Position numbers and translations under genes: made by a program. The notes beneath the pieces were generated by a model. That model was not told the origin of the DNA, did no database searches, and saw only the letters and a list, made by a program, of their open reading frames with translations. From positions 223,200 through 287,199 of the forward strand of contig DASSIM010000023.1 of assembly GCA_035691865.1 (NCBI GenBank): 64,000 nucleotides of DNA. The letters run 5' to 3'. This DNA is from Nitrosopolaris sp035691865 (GTDB lineage: Archaea; Thermoproteota; Nitrososphaeria; Nitrososphaerales; Nitrososphaeraceae). Positions 18,460 to 28,384 of this stretch are shown in pieces. Position 1 is the stretch's first letter, and each line of letters starts with the position of its first letter.

Positions 18460-19688
18460 TTAGTTTTCGTTTAGCACTTCCATCAGTCTTGCAGAGTCTT
18501 TTAATCGCCCTAGGATTTCTTTTTGTGATTCTTGTATGGATGTCATTTGCTGCTTGAGCATCTGAATTTCTCGGTCTTTTTCATGCAGCTTTCCTTTGAC
18601 GATATATTCATTCTCGCACTTCAGAAACCTCTCTTTCTACTATCGCCTTGTAGTCGTTAATCGTTAGTAGGTCGACAGCCTTCAGATAGTCCTCCAATAG
18701 AGTTTTTTTCTGTCGGTCGGTAGTAACTCATCGAAATACCGGTATCATGTCCCATTAGCATTTCCACATGGATTGGGAGCATTACCTGTTCTGTATTTGT
18801 GTGAAAATATTTTCGAAAACCGTGGGCACCTTTCCATTCACGACGATTGATTCCAACCGGAAGCGGCTTACATAATCGTTGGGCTCGTATTGCGCGTTCT
18901 AACAAGCTCTTTATACCTTTGCTCGTGAGCTGCTTAGGATAAGTTAAAACTCCGAACTTTGCCCCATGATTCATGTCAGTAGTCTGCCACAGATCTCTCA
19001 TAAGCCATGATTCTTCCGTGATCCTTTCGCCATGTGCCGTGCGGTAATCGATCCATTCCTTCAAGGCAAAATAAGCAGTTGGCGTTATGAAAGTGTAATA
19101 AGCTTCTGGGTCAGAAGGACAGATCAGAAGTTTTGCCACAATGATCTCGTCCTTGTCGTTAGTGATTGGAGTGACATGCTTCCATTGTAATTGATCCCAA
19201 GCTCCAAGTCTTATGCCTGACGAACTCATAATGTATACTATAGCCTTTATGCGTCTGTCAGGATATTCCGAAAGTTTCTTGAGTTCCTCAATTGTAGGAG
19301 CTCTATCATTGGCTGCTTTTCTTCCTGTCGGAATCCCGAGACTTATTTTCTTCCAACCTAGAGTGAGATCGTTCATTTCACAAAATAATTTGGTTGCTTT
19401 ATAGTAGTTCCCAATGGTCGAATAGGAAATTTCACCGCGCGTAGCTTTTTCCTTTTGAAAAGCCATGAACCGAATGAGAGAGAGTTCAGCCCATTGTGGG
19501 CTTTCCTTTCCCTTTACTAAAAAATCCCTAGCCTGCTCTTCCATTGAAGTGCCTTTAAGCTTGAGAGAGTCAAAGAACATTTTTAATCGTCTTGGATACT
19601 GCCTTCTAGTTTCGGGTGCTCTTAGTGCGTATAAGAACACTGACATTGCGTTGTCGGATTCTACTTCTTTTGCCGCTATTAAAGACAA
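18460..19688 (-). pseudogene. Tyrosine recombinase (integrase) with two frameshifts
   Basis: Site-specific recombinase. The intact part holds Arg160 (SGIRLGAWDQL), His289-x-x-Arg292 (HGFRKYFHT), His314 (MGHD) and the nucleophile Tyr323 (SYYRP). The open frame then ends at 18657 with unrelated residues. After a +1 shift in the seven-A run (T run at 18703-18709), the sequence continues LLEDYLKAVDLLTINDYKAI to a stop at 18608. A second +1 shift gives NEYIVKGKLHEKDREIQ and a coiled coil ending at 18460. The gene starts 56 bases from the 3' end of tRNA-Val. Confidence 0.8.
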
Positions 19689-19743
19689 AGTATTCTACTC
19701 TATCTAGTTGTGAGTGGGCAGTAATTAAGCGTCGTTATCAAAA

Positions 19744-19818
19744 TGGGCCGGGTCGGATTCGAACCAACGACCCCCGCCATGTCAAGGCGGTATCTTAACC
19801 GGGCTAGACCACCGGCCC
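19744..19818 (-). tRNA. tRNA-Val (GAC anticodon)
   Basis: Full cloverleaf on the minus strand. The acceptor stem GGGCCGG pairs with CCGGCCC, followed by discriminator A. The anticodon stem CCGCC/GGCGG closes loop TTGACAT with anticodon GAC. The T arm GTTGG-TTCGAAT-CCGAC has one G-U pair. No intron. CCA is not encoded. The tRNA 3' end faces the integrase gene, the usual attB orientation. Confidence 0.93.
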
Positions 19819-19989
19819 ACGACAGCTCGTTTGAATTTTCTTTGGATAGCCATAATATATATTCGCATATAAAGTTAGATTAATAAATTTTCATCGTTAT
19901 CTGCGTCTGAATACTGAAATTCGGGGTAAAGGTATTGCACAGCTAAAAAGAATGTTTTTTATCAATGAAAGTATGGATCCTCACCATCG

Positions 19990-21030
19990 ATGATGTCTTA
20001 TCAGATTCTCCAAGGTAATTCTTATGATGTTGTGCGTAGACTTTTTCCTTATTCAATAGGCAAGTACAGAGTTATTATCACGTCTCCACCATATTATGGC
20101 CACAGATATTATGGTCAAGCCATTCATGAGATCGGTCACGAAAAAAACGCGGAGACATATATTCAAGAATTGGCGAAAATTTTCTCGATTTGTAAAGATC
20201 TTCTTAGCGATGACGGGAGTCTCTGGCTAATTTGTGGTGATACACGTAGGAATCATGAAAAACTCATGATACCACATAGACTAGCCCTTAAACTGGTTGA
20301 AACAGGCTATAAGTTCAGGGATGATATCATTTGGTATAAGAAAAACAATGTTTCCAGTAGCTCCAGAGACAACTTTACACAAGCTTATGAAATTATTCTA
20401 TTTTTGTCCAAGAATGAAAAATGTTTCACGGCCATGAACAGGGTAAGAATCAAGGGCAACGAAGCTATCGAGGGGAGGAATAAAACACCACCCTCACAAT
20501 TGGTTCAATATGAACCTAAGAATAGAGACAAGGAAAAGATTGTTAAAATTCTGGCAATTATACACAACGCAAAAGCTAAGACACCAATTGAAGAATTGCC
20601 CACAACGAGTGAGATTTCTCTTGCATATGGATATGATCCAGAAAAATACTGCCCAACATGTTACCGGAAATTCAAGCGTCACGCAACACGTAGAAGAATA
20701 GGGGGCCACAAACACTACCCTATTTTTGCAGTCTGTAATTCCAGTGGTAAGAATCCCGGGAATGTATGGGAAATTGCTAATAGGGCACATTATGGAAACG
20801 AACATTTCGCAATATTTCCTGAAGCTCTGGTTTCTCGAATTCTCAAATTTGCTACAGAGGAGGGTGATTGGGTTCTAGATCCATTTGCAGGACGAGGAAC
20901 GACTGGCATAGCATGTACATACCTTGGAAGAAATTTTACAGGAATAGACTTGTATGAAGAGAATGTTGTCAGAGCACAAAAAAATATTGCCTTCGCATTG
21001 GAGGAGATCAAAAAGTTAAATGAAAAATGA
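19990..21030 (+). CDS. Orphan DNA methyltransferase, probably N4-cytosine
   Basis: SAM-dependent DNA methyltransferase of the beta arrangement: catalytic motif TSPPYY at residues 31-36 comes first, and the SAM motif DPFAGRGTTG at about residue 297 comes last. TSPPY favours N4-cytosine methylation. A CPTC pair with downstream Cys and His lies mid-protein. The GKNPGNVWEI block is characteristic of this group. No endonuclease gene is adjacent. Starts at a double ATG. Confidence 0.88.
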   Translation: MMSYQILQGNSYDVVRRLFPYSIGKYRVIITSPPYYGHRYYGQAIHEIGHEKNAETYIQELAKIFSICKDLLSDDGSLWLICGDTRRNHEKLMIPHRLALKLVETGYKFRDDIIWYKKNNVSSSSRDNFTQAYEIILFLSKNEKCFTAMNRVRIKGNEAIEGRNKTPPSQLVQYEPKNRDKEKIVKILAIIHNAKAKTPIEELPTTSEISLAYGYDPEKYCPTCYRKFKRHATRRRIGGHKHYPIFAVCNSSGKNPGNVWEIANRAHYGNEHFAIFPEALVSRILKFATEEGDWVLDPFAGRGTTGIACTYLGRNFTGIDLYEENVVRAQKNIAFALEEIKKLNEK

Positions 21031-21081
21031 ATACCTCAGATCCATAAATCTAATACGGGGAGCAATCTTCTACAATTTAGA

Positions 21082-21795
21082 ATGCGTGCCAATGATCCGT
21101 TTTCTGCATGCGAAAAAGATGGACTCTATAAGGCGATATTTTCACGACGCGATGTCCGTTCTCATTTTGTAAACAAAGAGATCCCCAATGATATACTCGC
21201 AAGGATTCTTAATGCTGCTCATCATGCACCGTCGGTAGGGTTTTCACAACCTTGGAACTTCATTTTGATAAAGGCTAACGAAATTAGGCAGCAGGTCAAA
21301 GATTCCTTTGTTAGAGAGCGGGAGAAATCCGTCTCTATGCTCGATACTGATAAAGCAAGGCAACAAAGGTATCTTTCACTCAAACTTGAGGGAATACTGG
21401 ATTCGGCTATCAATATTTGCGTTACGTACGACCCTACAAGGTTTGGACCATTTGTACTCGGTAGAACTTCGATTGCAGAAACAGGCGTTTATAGTGTGTG
21501 TTGCGCGATTCAAAATCTATGGCTCGCTGCTAGATCTGAAGGAATTGGAATAGGCTGGGTAAGTATTCTCGCAAACGAAGATCTTCAGAGAATCCTATCA
21601 ATTCCAGATTTTGTTAGACCGGTGGCATACTTGTGCTTAGGCTATGTAAGCGAATTTTCAGATCAACCGGATCTTGAAAAAACCGGCTGGCTACCCCGGA
21701 TGGGATTGGAAGAGGTGATCTGCTTCGAACGATGGGGTAGACACAAGACTGATTCGTGGGAACAATTCAATGAAACTATCCGCAAGATCAACTAA
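21082..21795 (+). CDS. bluB: 5,6-dimethylbenzimidazole synthase BluB
   Basis: Flavin-cannibalising nitroreductase-fold enzyme that makes the lower ligand of vitamin B12 from FMNH2 and oxygen. The N-terminal SRRDVRSHF, the APSVGFSQPWNF block and GIGWVSIL are typical of BluB rather than generic nitroreductases. Length 237. B12 production with DMB is known in Thaumarchaeota. It stands alone, 51 bases after the methyltransferase. Confidence 0.92.
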   Translation: MRANDPFSACEKDGLYKAIFSRRDVRSHFVNKEIPNDILARILNAAHHAPSVGFSQPWNFILIKANEIRQQVKDSFVREREKSVSMLDTDKARQQRYLSLKLEGILDSAINICVTYDPTRFGPFVLGRTSIAETGVYSVCCAIQNLWLAARSEGIGIGWVSILANEDLQRILSIPDFVRPVAYLCLGYVSEFSDQPDLEKTGWLPRMGLEEVICFERWGRHKTDSWEQFNETIRKIN

Positions 21796-22035
21796 AGCAT
21801 AACTTTAACTATCACTAGTTCAACCGTAGATATTGTTTCAGTCTTCCCGCGGCATGCTGTTGTATGTATTTTTGCTAAGCATACAATTAGTGCCGGAAAA
21901 AAGGTCTGATATGCGCTAGTTATAGGCATACTCTTTTAATAGCACTTTCTGGGTCAGAATACAATAAAAGGGTAGTGTGCTGCAGGGAACGTAAAGTGTC
22001 GAATTTAGAGCAGATCTGGGGTGTGAAAAGTCTGT

Positions 22036-24480
22036 ATGAATGATCGCCATCGTGGTTCATACGTTGCTGCGAAGTCATTTAGCCTCTTATATAATGATCT
22101 TGCTCGATGGTTATCCATCACACTTGTCTTTACGGGCATGTTATCTACTGGATGGTTCGGAATCCCTCTTGTGCCGCGATATCTGGCATTAAAACAAGTT
22201 GATATCGATGCCAGTCTATTCACATTATTCAGTGCTCTTGGCAGTATCTGGGGTGTGATGGCTTATCAGGAGTTCTCTAGGACTGGAGATCTAGTTAAAG
22301 CAGCGAGAAATCTGGCCAAAGAACTTGATCCTATGATAGGTGACTATGACTATCAATCCTATAATCCTGAAACCAAAGAATATGAAAATGGCTACGTCCC
22401 TCTCGGTCCAATTGATTTTTGGGACAAAGAAACCCATGCTCCAAGCTGGCTTGACAAAGGGAAGTACTGGCACATTTTACTTGGACTTCAAGTCGCCAAT
22501 AGAGAAGTGGTTTTACAAGTCGTGAAGGACCAGGACTTGCCGTTTGCATCCGGGAGCAGAAACGTCGCTGTTACATACAAGGAATTGAATCAGGGTCATG
22601 GCGCTTCTTTTCTCCGTAGTGGATCGCGAAGAAATTATCGTTACAGAGTCAAGATCCCTCAGTGGTCAGTAATGAACACTGAACGTATGAGATTTGTTGA
22701 GCAGAAGGCTCGATTGAACCTTGACGGCCCGCAATTGAATTATTTAATTGCTGACCTCAACAAAAACCTCGTACGTACTGCAGATGAAATTATCGAGCGT
22801 GAAAAACCTAGAATACGATATCCGTGGCCGATGATGGCTCTTGGAATTTATCTTGACAAAAGTCTGCCGCTTCATCTTATTTACAGAAGAGTCACACGTC
22901 ATTTTCCTGGGCTAAAAACACGTATAATCAATGACACAAACGAGAATCTTGCGAATGTGCAAGACGATGAACTAGTTGCCGCCGTAATAGAATTAGCGAC
23001 ACAGAAAGGATTGGGTGCCCGAATAGACAATTTGCGCATACTTATGCTTTTCCTTAAGAATGCATATTCCAAACAGGGGATTGGGGAGGGCTCAAGCGAA
23101 TATCATAATTTCCATCATAGTCTTGAAGTAGGCTACATGAGTCTGCAAATGATGCCAAAGAGTTTTCACAAGTACACTTTCAGCTCAAGAGATTATGAAT
23201 TAATCCTTATAGCTTCCCTCCTACATGATTATGATCCTGCTCAAGCATATTCTTCAGCGGAAGACAGGGACATGAAGGGGCCAAAAGGCCCTAGGGTTAC
23301 GAGGACAATTGATGAGATATGCAAAACAAAGATTCATGATGCTTATTTTACAATGAATAGAACCGCTTTTGAGGATTATTTTCGAAAGTATGAGCCTACA
23401 TTTTCGCAGGCTGTAGAATTCTCAACCACCCACCCAGAATATTTCAAGCCAGCACAAAAAAAACCAATTGAAAGTATTATTGTAGAAGCCTTGATCTGGC
23501 GCACAGATTTTCCTTACCTTCAACAAAAACCATCTCAGGAAAGGTTCAGGCAGCTCTTAGCCGAACTCGAGAACCAAGGAGAGGATTTAGATAAAATCCA
23601 ATCAATTGGTGAAATTCTATGGCTTTCGGATCTGTCTGTAACCTATATGAGTTCAGATCCGATCAGGGCTTGGGATAGAGTTAGTAATCTCTATGATGAG
23701 CTATACCTTCCAAGAGTCGAGGCTGTTTCCAGAACTGATGCATTCTTTTCAGGTTTTGCTGAAAACGACTCTTTCAAAGAATTGATCCACGATCGTCATT
23801 TTCCTGATATTTTCAGGCAAAGATGGAATATGATCTATCAGTTTTTCCATGAGGGCAATCCTTCGACGCAGCTTAGCAGGACAATTAACACGGCAAGAAA
23901 ATTGTATATCAAAGTTAACGTGGAAATTCGGATGACTCGTTTTGAGGTGTTGAAAGAGATTGCTGTGAATAATTGGGCGGAGTATTTTATTGCTATTGGT
24001 AAAGATCAGAAGGAGGTCCTCAAAGCAAAATCAGAGTTTGCTGACTTAGATCCTCCTAATGCATCTTCGTTCTGGGGAGATTCTCAAAAACTTCTGACAA
24101 ATATTGCTGACAAGTCAATCGATAATTTCTTGTTAATCTTGTCACAAAATTTTGTTCCCTCCGCTATCGCAGAAAAATTATCCGACAGATCACTATTTGC
24201 TGTACTCATATTAAAATTGGTTAATTTCGGTACATTCCAAATACTTACCGACTTGCAAAAGGATACCGAGGAGTATAAAGAACTTATAAATCTAGTACTT
24301 GATAGTGGTTTTGAGATAGATCTGCTCAAATCGACGAAGGTATATTTCAAAACAGACAGCAAATATCCTGAATTTTCACAAGGAAGAATACCTCAAATCC
24401 TAATCTTTCGCCCAAAGCAGAAACCAGCCGCTCCCACTAGCCAGGAAAATAACGAAGGTCGAGAAGCAAAGGTAGTCTGA
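22036..24480 (+). CDS. Membrane-anchored HD protein resembling class I cyclic-nucleotide phosphodiesterases
   Basis: An 814-residue protein with two predicted membrane helices near residues 25-75. The HD-fold core has YHNFHHSLEV (H357, H361), SLLHDYDP (H397, D398) and LWLSDLS (D532). The 36-residue gap H361 to H397 is identical to that between metal ligands H164 and H200 of eukaryotic PDE4D, and the final Asp is at a comparable distance. The His that normally ends the HDxDH signature is Pro here. Inferred role: hydrolysis of a cyclic nucleotide at the membrane. Substrate unproven. Confidence 0.75.
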   Translation: MNDRHRGSYVAAKSFSLLYNDLARWLSITLVFTGMLSTGWFGIPLVPRYLALKQVDIDASLFTLFSALGSIWGVMAYQEFSRTGDLVKAARNLAKELDPMIGDYDYQSYNPETKEYENGYVPLGPIDFWDKETHAPSWLDKGKYWHILLGLQVANREVVLQVVKDQDLPFASGSRNVAVTYKELNQGHGASFLRSGSRRNYRYRVKIPQWSVMNTERMRFVEQKARLNLDGPQLNYLIADLNKNLVRTADEIIEREKPRIRYPWPMMALGIYLDKSLPLHLIYRRVTRHFPGLKTRIINDTNENLANVQDDELVAAVIELATQKGLGARIDNLRILMLFLKNAYSKQGIGEGSSEYHNFHHSLEVGYMSLQMMPKSFHKYTFSSRDYELILIASLLHDYDPAQAYSSAEDRDMKGPKGPRVTRTIDEICKTKIHDAYFTMNRTAFEDYFRKYEPTFSQAVEFSTTHPEYFKPAQKKPIESIIVEALIWRTDFPYLQQKPSQERFRQLLAELENQGEDLDKIQSIGEILWLSDLSVTYMSSDPIRAWDRVSNLYDELYLPRVEAVSRTDAFFSGFAENDSFKELIHDRHFPDIFRQRWNMIYQFFHEGNPSTQLSRTINTARKLYIKVNVEIRMTRFEVLKEIAVNNWAEYFIAIGKDQKEVLKAKSEFADLDPPNASSFWGDSQKLLTNIADKSIDNFLLILSQNFVPSAIAEKLSDRSLFAVLILKLVNFGTFQILTDLQKDTEEYKELINLVLDSGFEIDLLKSTKVYFKTDSKYPEFSQGRIPQILIFRPKQKPAAPTSQENNEGREAKVV

Positions 24481-24593
24481 AGACAGCTCTCTGTGAAAGC
24501 AAAACGGGAGCGACATAAAATATTTTACAAAAAGGAGATGGGTTGTATCCTACAACATATAATTAGACCCCTATTCACAATACTAGTCACTCT

Positions 24594-27500
24594 TTGGTTC
24601 ACATTAAAAAACTTGAGGTTTATGGGTTTAAGTCATTCGGATTTAGGAATACTGTGCTAAACTTTGAGAAAGGACTTGTGGCGATTACTGGTCCTAATGG
24701 GTCTGGAAAAAGTAATATTTTGGATGCAATTATGTTCGCTATAGGGGAAACTAGCCCGAAAGTCTTGCGTGTCGATAAGTTCCAATCGTTATTTCATGAT
24801 AGTCAGAACAGCTCTACAAGGCTCATCCGAGCTAGTTTAAGTTTTGATAATTCAGATAGGGGGATACCTGTAGATTCTGATTCGGTCACTGTAACAAGGG
24901 AGATGGAAGGGCAAACGGGTGAGAGCCAGTACTATCTTAATAAAAAAAAAGTGACGAAGAGTACTTTGGTAGAATTACTAGAAATTGTACTTGCTACTTC
25001 CAATAAACTCAATATCATTCAACAGGGTATGATAACTCGCATTTCCGAATTAAATTCTGAGGACCGTAGAAAAATTATCGAGGATATCATTGGACTATCA
25101 TATTTTGATGAGAAAAAAAATGAAGCGCTTAATCAACTCAACGAATCTGACCGTCGCCTCGACGTTGCCATGGCTCGTATGGACGAAATACGAAAGCGAA
25201 TTGATGGGTTGGAAGAGGAACGAAATGACCAACTAAGGTATAAACACCTAGAGTCTGACCTCGAAAAATTCAAAGCGGTAAAGATTTCCAATACCGTAAG
25301 GACAATCAGAAGCAATTTGAAGTCGAAAGCGGAGCTTCTAAATTCAAACGCACTACGCTCAAAAGAACTAATCACCCAGATAGATAGAAACTATTCAGAA
25401 CTAGAGAATCTAGAATCGGAAAAGCTAAAACTTATCCAAGAAGCGGATATTGCGACTAGGACTAAGATCGAAATAGGGACTAATGTGTCACAGTTGATTC
25501 ATGATTCAGCAAGGAAAAGCGCATTAATAAAAGAGACCGGACAGCGATTGATTCAGATTGAAAGGCGTATTGCTTCAGTCGAAATAGAGAAGCAAAATAT
25601 TAACCAGAAAATAGAGAATTTAATTATGCAGATAGAAGTAAAGAAAACTAATGTCGATGAACGGTATGAAAAATTATCAAGTCTAAAATCTGATTTGGCT
25701 GCGATAAATTCGCAGATAGACAAATTGTCAACGAGTGCCAATAGGTATGCTGATATCAGGGGTAAGCTAGAAGGCCGGCACAATAAGCTACATGAAGTTA
25801 AGAACCATCTAGACGTTTCAATAGCTAGGTTGGAGGAAAAAATGATAATAGTGAGAGGTAGAGCCAGCAGCCTTGATTCAGAAAATCTAGAGTTAAAAAA
25901 GAATATTGAGAGACAAAAACAACTTCATAATGATCTTAGCATCACCCTCGACTCGGAGAAGGCTAATATGGATACCACAATCAACTTGATTGATAACCTA
26001 AAAAAAGTGAAAGCCACGTTACAAACCAATCTTAAGACATCGACGAACCTTTTGTCAACCGCAGAAACCTTTACTATGAGATACGAAGTGAAGGCCTCCA
26101 CAGCCAAAAATGCTATGACCGAAGATATTGCCATAGCGGAGCTGATGAAGATGTCGAATCAATTTGGGATCGAGGGACTGGTCCACAATATAATAACGTG
26201 GAACAAAGATTACGAAAGGGCTGTTCTAGCGGCGGGTTCAGAATGGATGAAAGCATTTGTCGTCGATAGCGTCCAATCGATGATCTCGATTGCTGAATAT
26301 GCTAAAAAAAAAAAATTGCCACGGCTTAAGGTCATTCCATTGGAAATTGCGCGTAATTTTAGAAGGACTTGCATTCCTGATGGTGATCCTAATATCCTTG
26401 GCAGCCTTGCTGATTTCGTAAATTCTGACAACAAGGAACTCCCAGATTTCATTTTTGGAAATACCGCTCTCGTGAAGAATCCAACTGCTGCTTACTTTTT
26501 AGCTAGAGAGGGCTGCAGAGCGGTCTCAATAGGGGGAGAGCTTTTCGAACCTTCAGTAGCATCTATGTCAGTAGATTTTGGGTCTGCAATTTCTGATTTA
26601 ACACATGCAATTCTTCTCGGTAATTCTATTGACATTCTGAGAAATTTGCTAACTAAGTTGGGGAGATTAATTGAGGAGAAAGATAACGACCTCAGACAAA
26701 TTGTACTACGAATCGATCGTTTAGAATCTGAAAAAATTGAAATAGAGAGGAAAACAGCTAATTTAGGCACAAAAATATCTAACTTAGTGATGCTCGTCCA
26801 CGAAGACGAAAAAAAACTCGATCAACTTGCTTTGCAAAATATTACCGCTCACTCCCAATATGAATCCATATCACTCGAGTTAGAGGGATGGCGCAGACGC
26901 TTGTCGTTGGTTGAGTTATCAATAGCGCGTGTTTGTCAAAGAATGGAACGCGTGGCAGATGTTTCTATCAGAAGCAAATTAGGACAGATGAATTCAAAAA
27001 GGGCTCAAATTTTAGCTTCCATAGATGCAGACAATCTTGAGATGCAAGAGATGCTTACATCTTCAGAAGTACTGAAGAGTGAGATTGGAATAGGAGTGGA
27101 ACGACTAAAAACCTTGGAAGAGGAAATTAGTGAACTAGAAGTTGAAAGGAAAGAGAGGTTTGTCCAAGCGGATGAACTAAAAATTAGTTTGGCTTCTGTC
27201 GAATCGAAGCTTCAAATTGAGAGAGACCGAGAACAGCAAGTAATAGATTCTGGCGGAACTTCTTATGGTAAGTTACAAGTATACGAGCAAAAGATAAAGA
27301 CGTTAAAGGAGAATGAAAGAAAGCTTTCCAAAGAAAATAGTTCCCTTGAAAAGGATATTGCATTATTGGGTAAAGATATATCTGATCTTAATTCCGAGGA
27401 ATCAGCTCTAATCAACAATCTTATCTTGTTGGGATACAAAGATTTGCTAGACCCGTTTGACGTTGATACGATTATAGAAGAATTAACAGCCGAGTTTGAT

Positions 27501-28139
27501 ATACTAAAAACTCGAATCAATCTACTCGCCGATCAACTTTACGTACAAGTAATTGAAGGATATAGAGGCATGTCGAACAAAAGAAATCTGTTGGATGAGG
27601 AACGTCACTCGATTGTCCTCTTTATCGAAGAAATCGTTACGGAAAAGAAGAATGTTTTTATGGAAGCATTTGAGAAAGTTGATAGTAACTTAAGACAGAC
27701 TTTCTCTGAAGTAACAGGTGGGACTGCTTGGTTAGAATTTGAGAATAAGGAAGACGAATTTTCAGACGGCATAATGTTAATGGTTCAATTCCAAGGCAAA
27801 CCAGGACGCGAGTCCACTGCTTTGTCAGGGGGAGAAAAGACGATGGCTGCAATAATTTTTCTTTTGGCACTCCAGTCACTTAAACCGTCCCCATTCTATC
27901 TAATGGACGAAGTTGATGCCCATCTTGATGCTCAAAATACTGAAAGATTATCTAAGGTTCTGTTAGAAAGATCTAAAGATAATCAGATGCTCATGGTTAC
28001 TTTGAAAGATGCTACTGTGGCTCAAGCAAACTTGATATATGGTGTTTATTCCCGGGACGGAGTATCTCAAGTTATAAGGTACAAGCATTCGAGCCAACTT
28101 CCTCTTGAAGAGATAAGATCTGAGGCAAGTTCAGACTAG
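24594..28139 (+). CDS. smc: Chromosome segregation protein SMC
   Basis: Condensin ATPase of 1181 residues. Walker A GPNGSGKSN near residue 32, long coiled coils, a hinge at roughly 500-670, then signature LSGGEKT and Walker B FYLMDEVDAHLD at the C-terminus. TTG start chosen because MVHIKKLEVYGFKSFG matches the family N-terminus. No scpA gene follows in the window. Confidence 0.96.
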   Translation: MVHIKKLEVYGFKSFGFRNTVLNFEKGLVAITGPNGSGKSNILDAIMFAIGETSPKVLRVDKFQSLFHDSQNSSTRLIRASLSFDNSDRGIPVDSDSVTVTREMEGQTGESQYYLNKKKVTKSTLVELLEIVLATSNKLNIIQQGMITRISELNSEDRRKIIEDIIGLSYFDEKKNEALNQLNESDRRLDVAMARMDEIRKRIDGLEEERNDQLRYKHLESDLEKFKAVKISNTVRTIRSNLKSKAELLNSNALRSKELITQIDRNYSELENLESEKLKLIQEADIATRTKIEIGTNVSQLIHDSARKSALIKETGQRLIQIERRIASVEIEKQNINQKIENLIMQIEVKKTNVDERYEKLSSLKSDLAAINSQIDKLSTSANRYADIRGKLEGRHNKLHEVKNHLDVSIARLEEKMIIVRGRASSLDSENLELKKNIERQKQLHNDLSITLDSEKANMDTTINLIDNLKKVKATLQTNLKTSTNLLSTAETFTMRYEVKASTAKNAMTEDIAIAELMKMSNQFGIEGLVHNIITWNKDYERAVLAAGSEWMKAFVVDSVQSMISIAEYAKKKKLPRLKVIPLEIARNFRRTCIPDGDPNILGSLADFVNSDNKELPDFIFGNTALVKNPTAAYFLAREGCRAVSIGGELFEPSVASMSVDFGSAISDLTHAILLGNSIDILRNLLTKLGRLIEEKDNDLRQIVLRIDRLESEKIEIERKTANLGTKISNLVMLVHEDEKKLDQLALQNITAHSQYESISLELEGWRRRLSLVELSIARVCQRMERVADVSIRSKLGQMNSKRAQILASIDADNLEMQEMLTSSEVLKSEIGIGVERLKTLEEEISELEVERKERFVQADELKISLASVESKLQIERDREQQVIDSGGTSYGKLQVYEQKIKTLKENERKLSKENSSLEKDIALLGKDISDLNSEESALINNLILLGYKDLLDPFDVDTIIEELTAEFDILKTRINLLADQLYVQVIEGYRGMSNKRNLLDEERHSIVLFIEEIVTEKKNVFMEAFEKVDSNLRQTFSEVTGGTAWLEFENKEDEFSDGIMLMVQFQGKPGRESTALSGGEKTMAAIIFLLALQSLKPSPFYLMDEVDAHLDAQNTERLSKVLLERSKDNQMLMVTLKDATVAQANLIYGVYSRDGVSQVIRYKHSSQLPLEEIRSEASSD

Positions 28140-28384
28140 TGAATTACCATGTTGCTAATTTTCCCGGTAGTGAGGGGTTTTGGCACCAGCATTGAGAACT
28201 AGGCCGGAACATTGAGAAGAAAGAGTAAGGGAGGTAAAGACTAATTGACCAATGCTGCAAAAATTCAATCGTATAAAAGATCAACTGAACAATACAAATT
28301 CGCTAATTTATCGAACTCATGTAGTATCACACGTAGGTCGGGTTACATGTTAGATCCAGCTGAGATACTAAGATTTTTGGCCTG

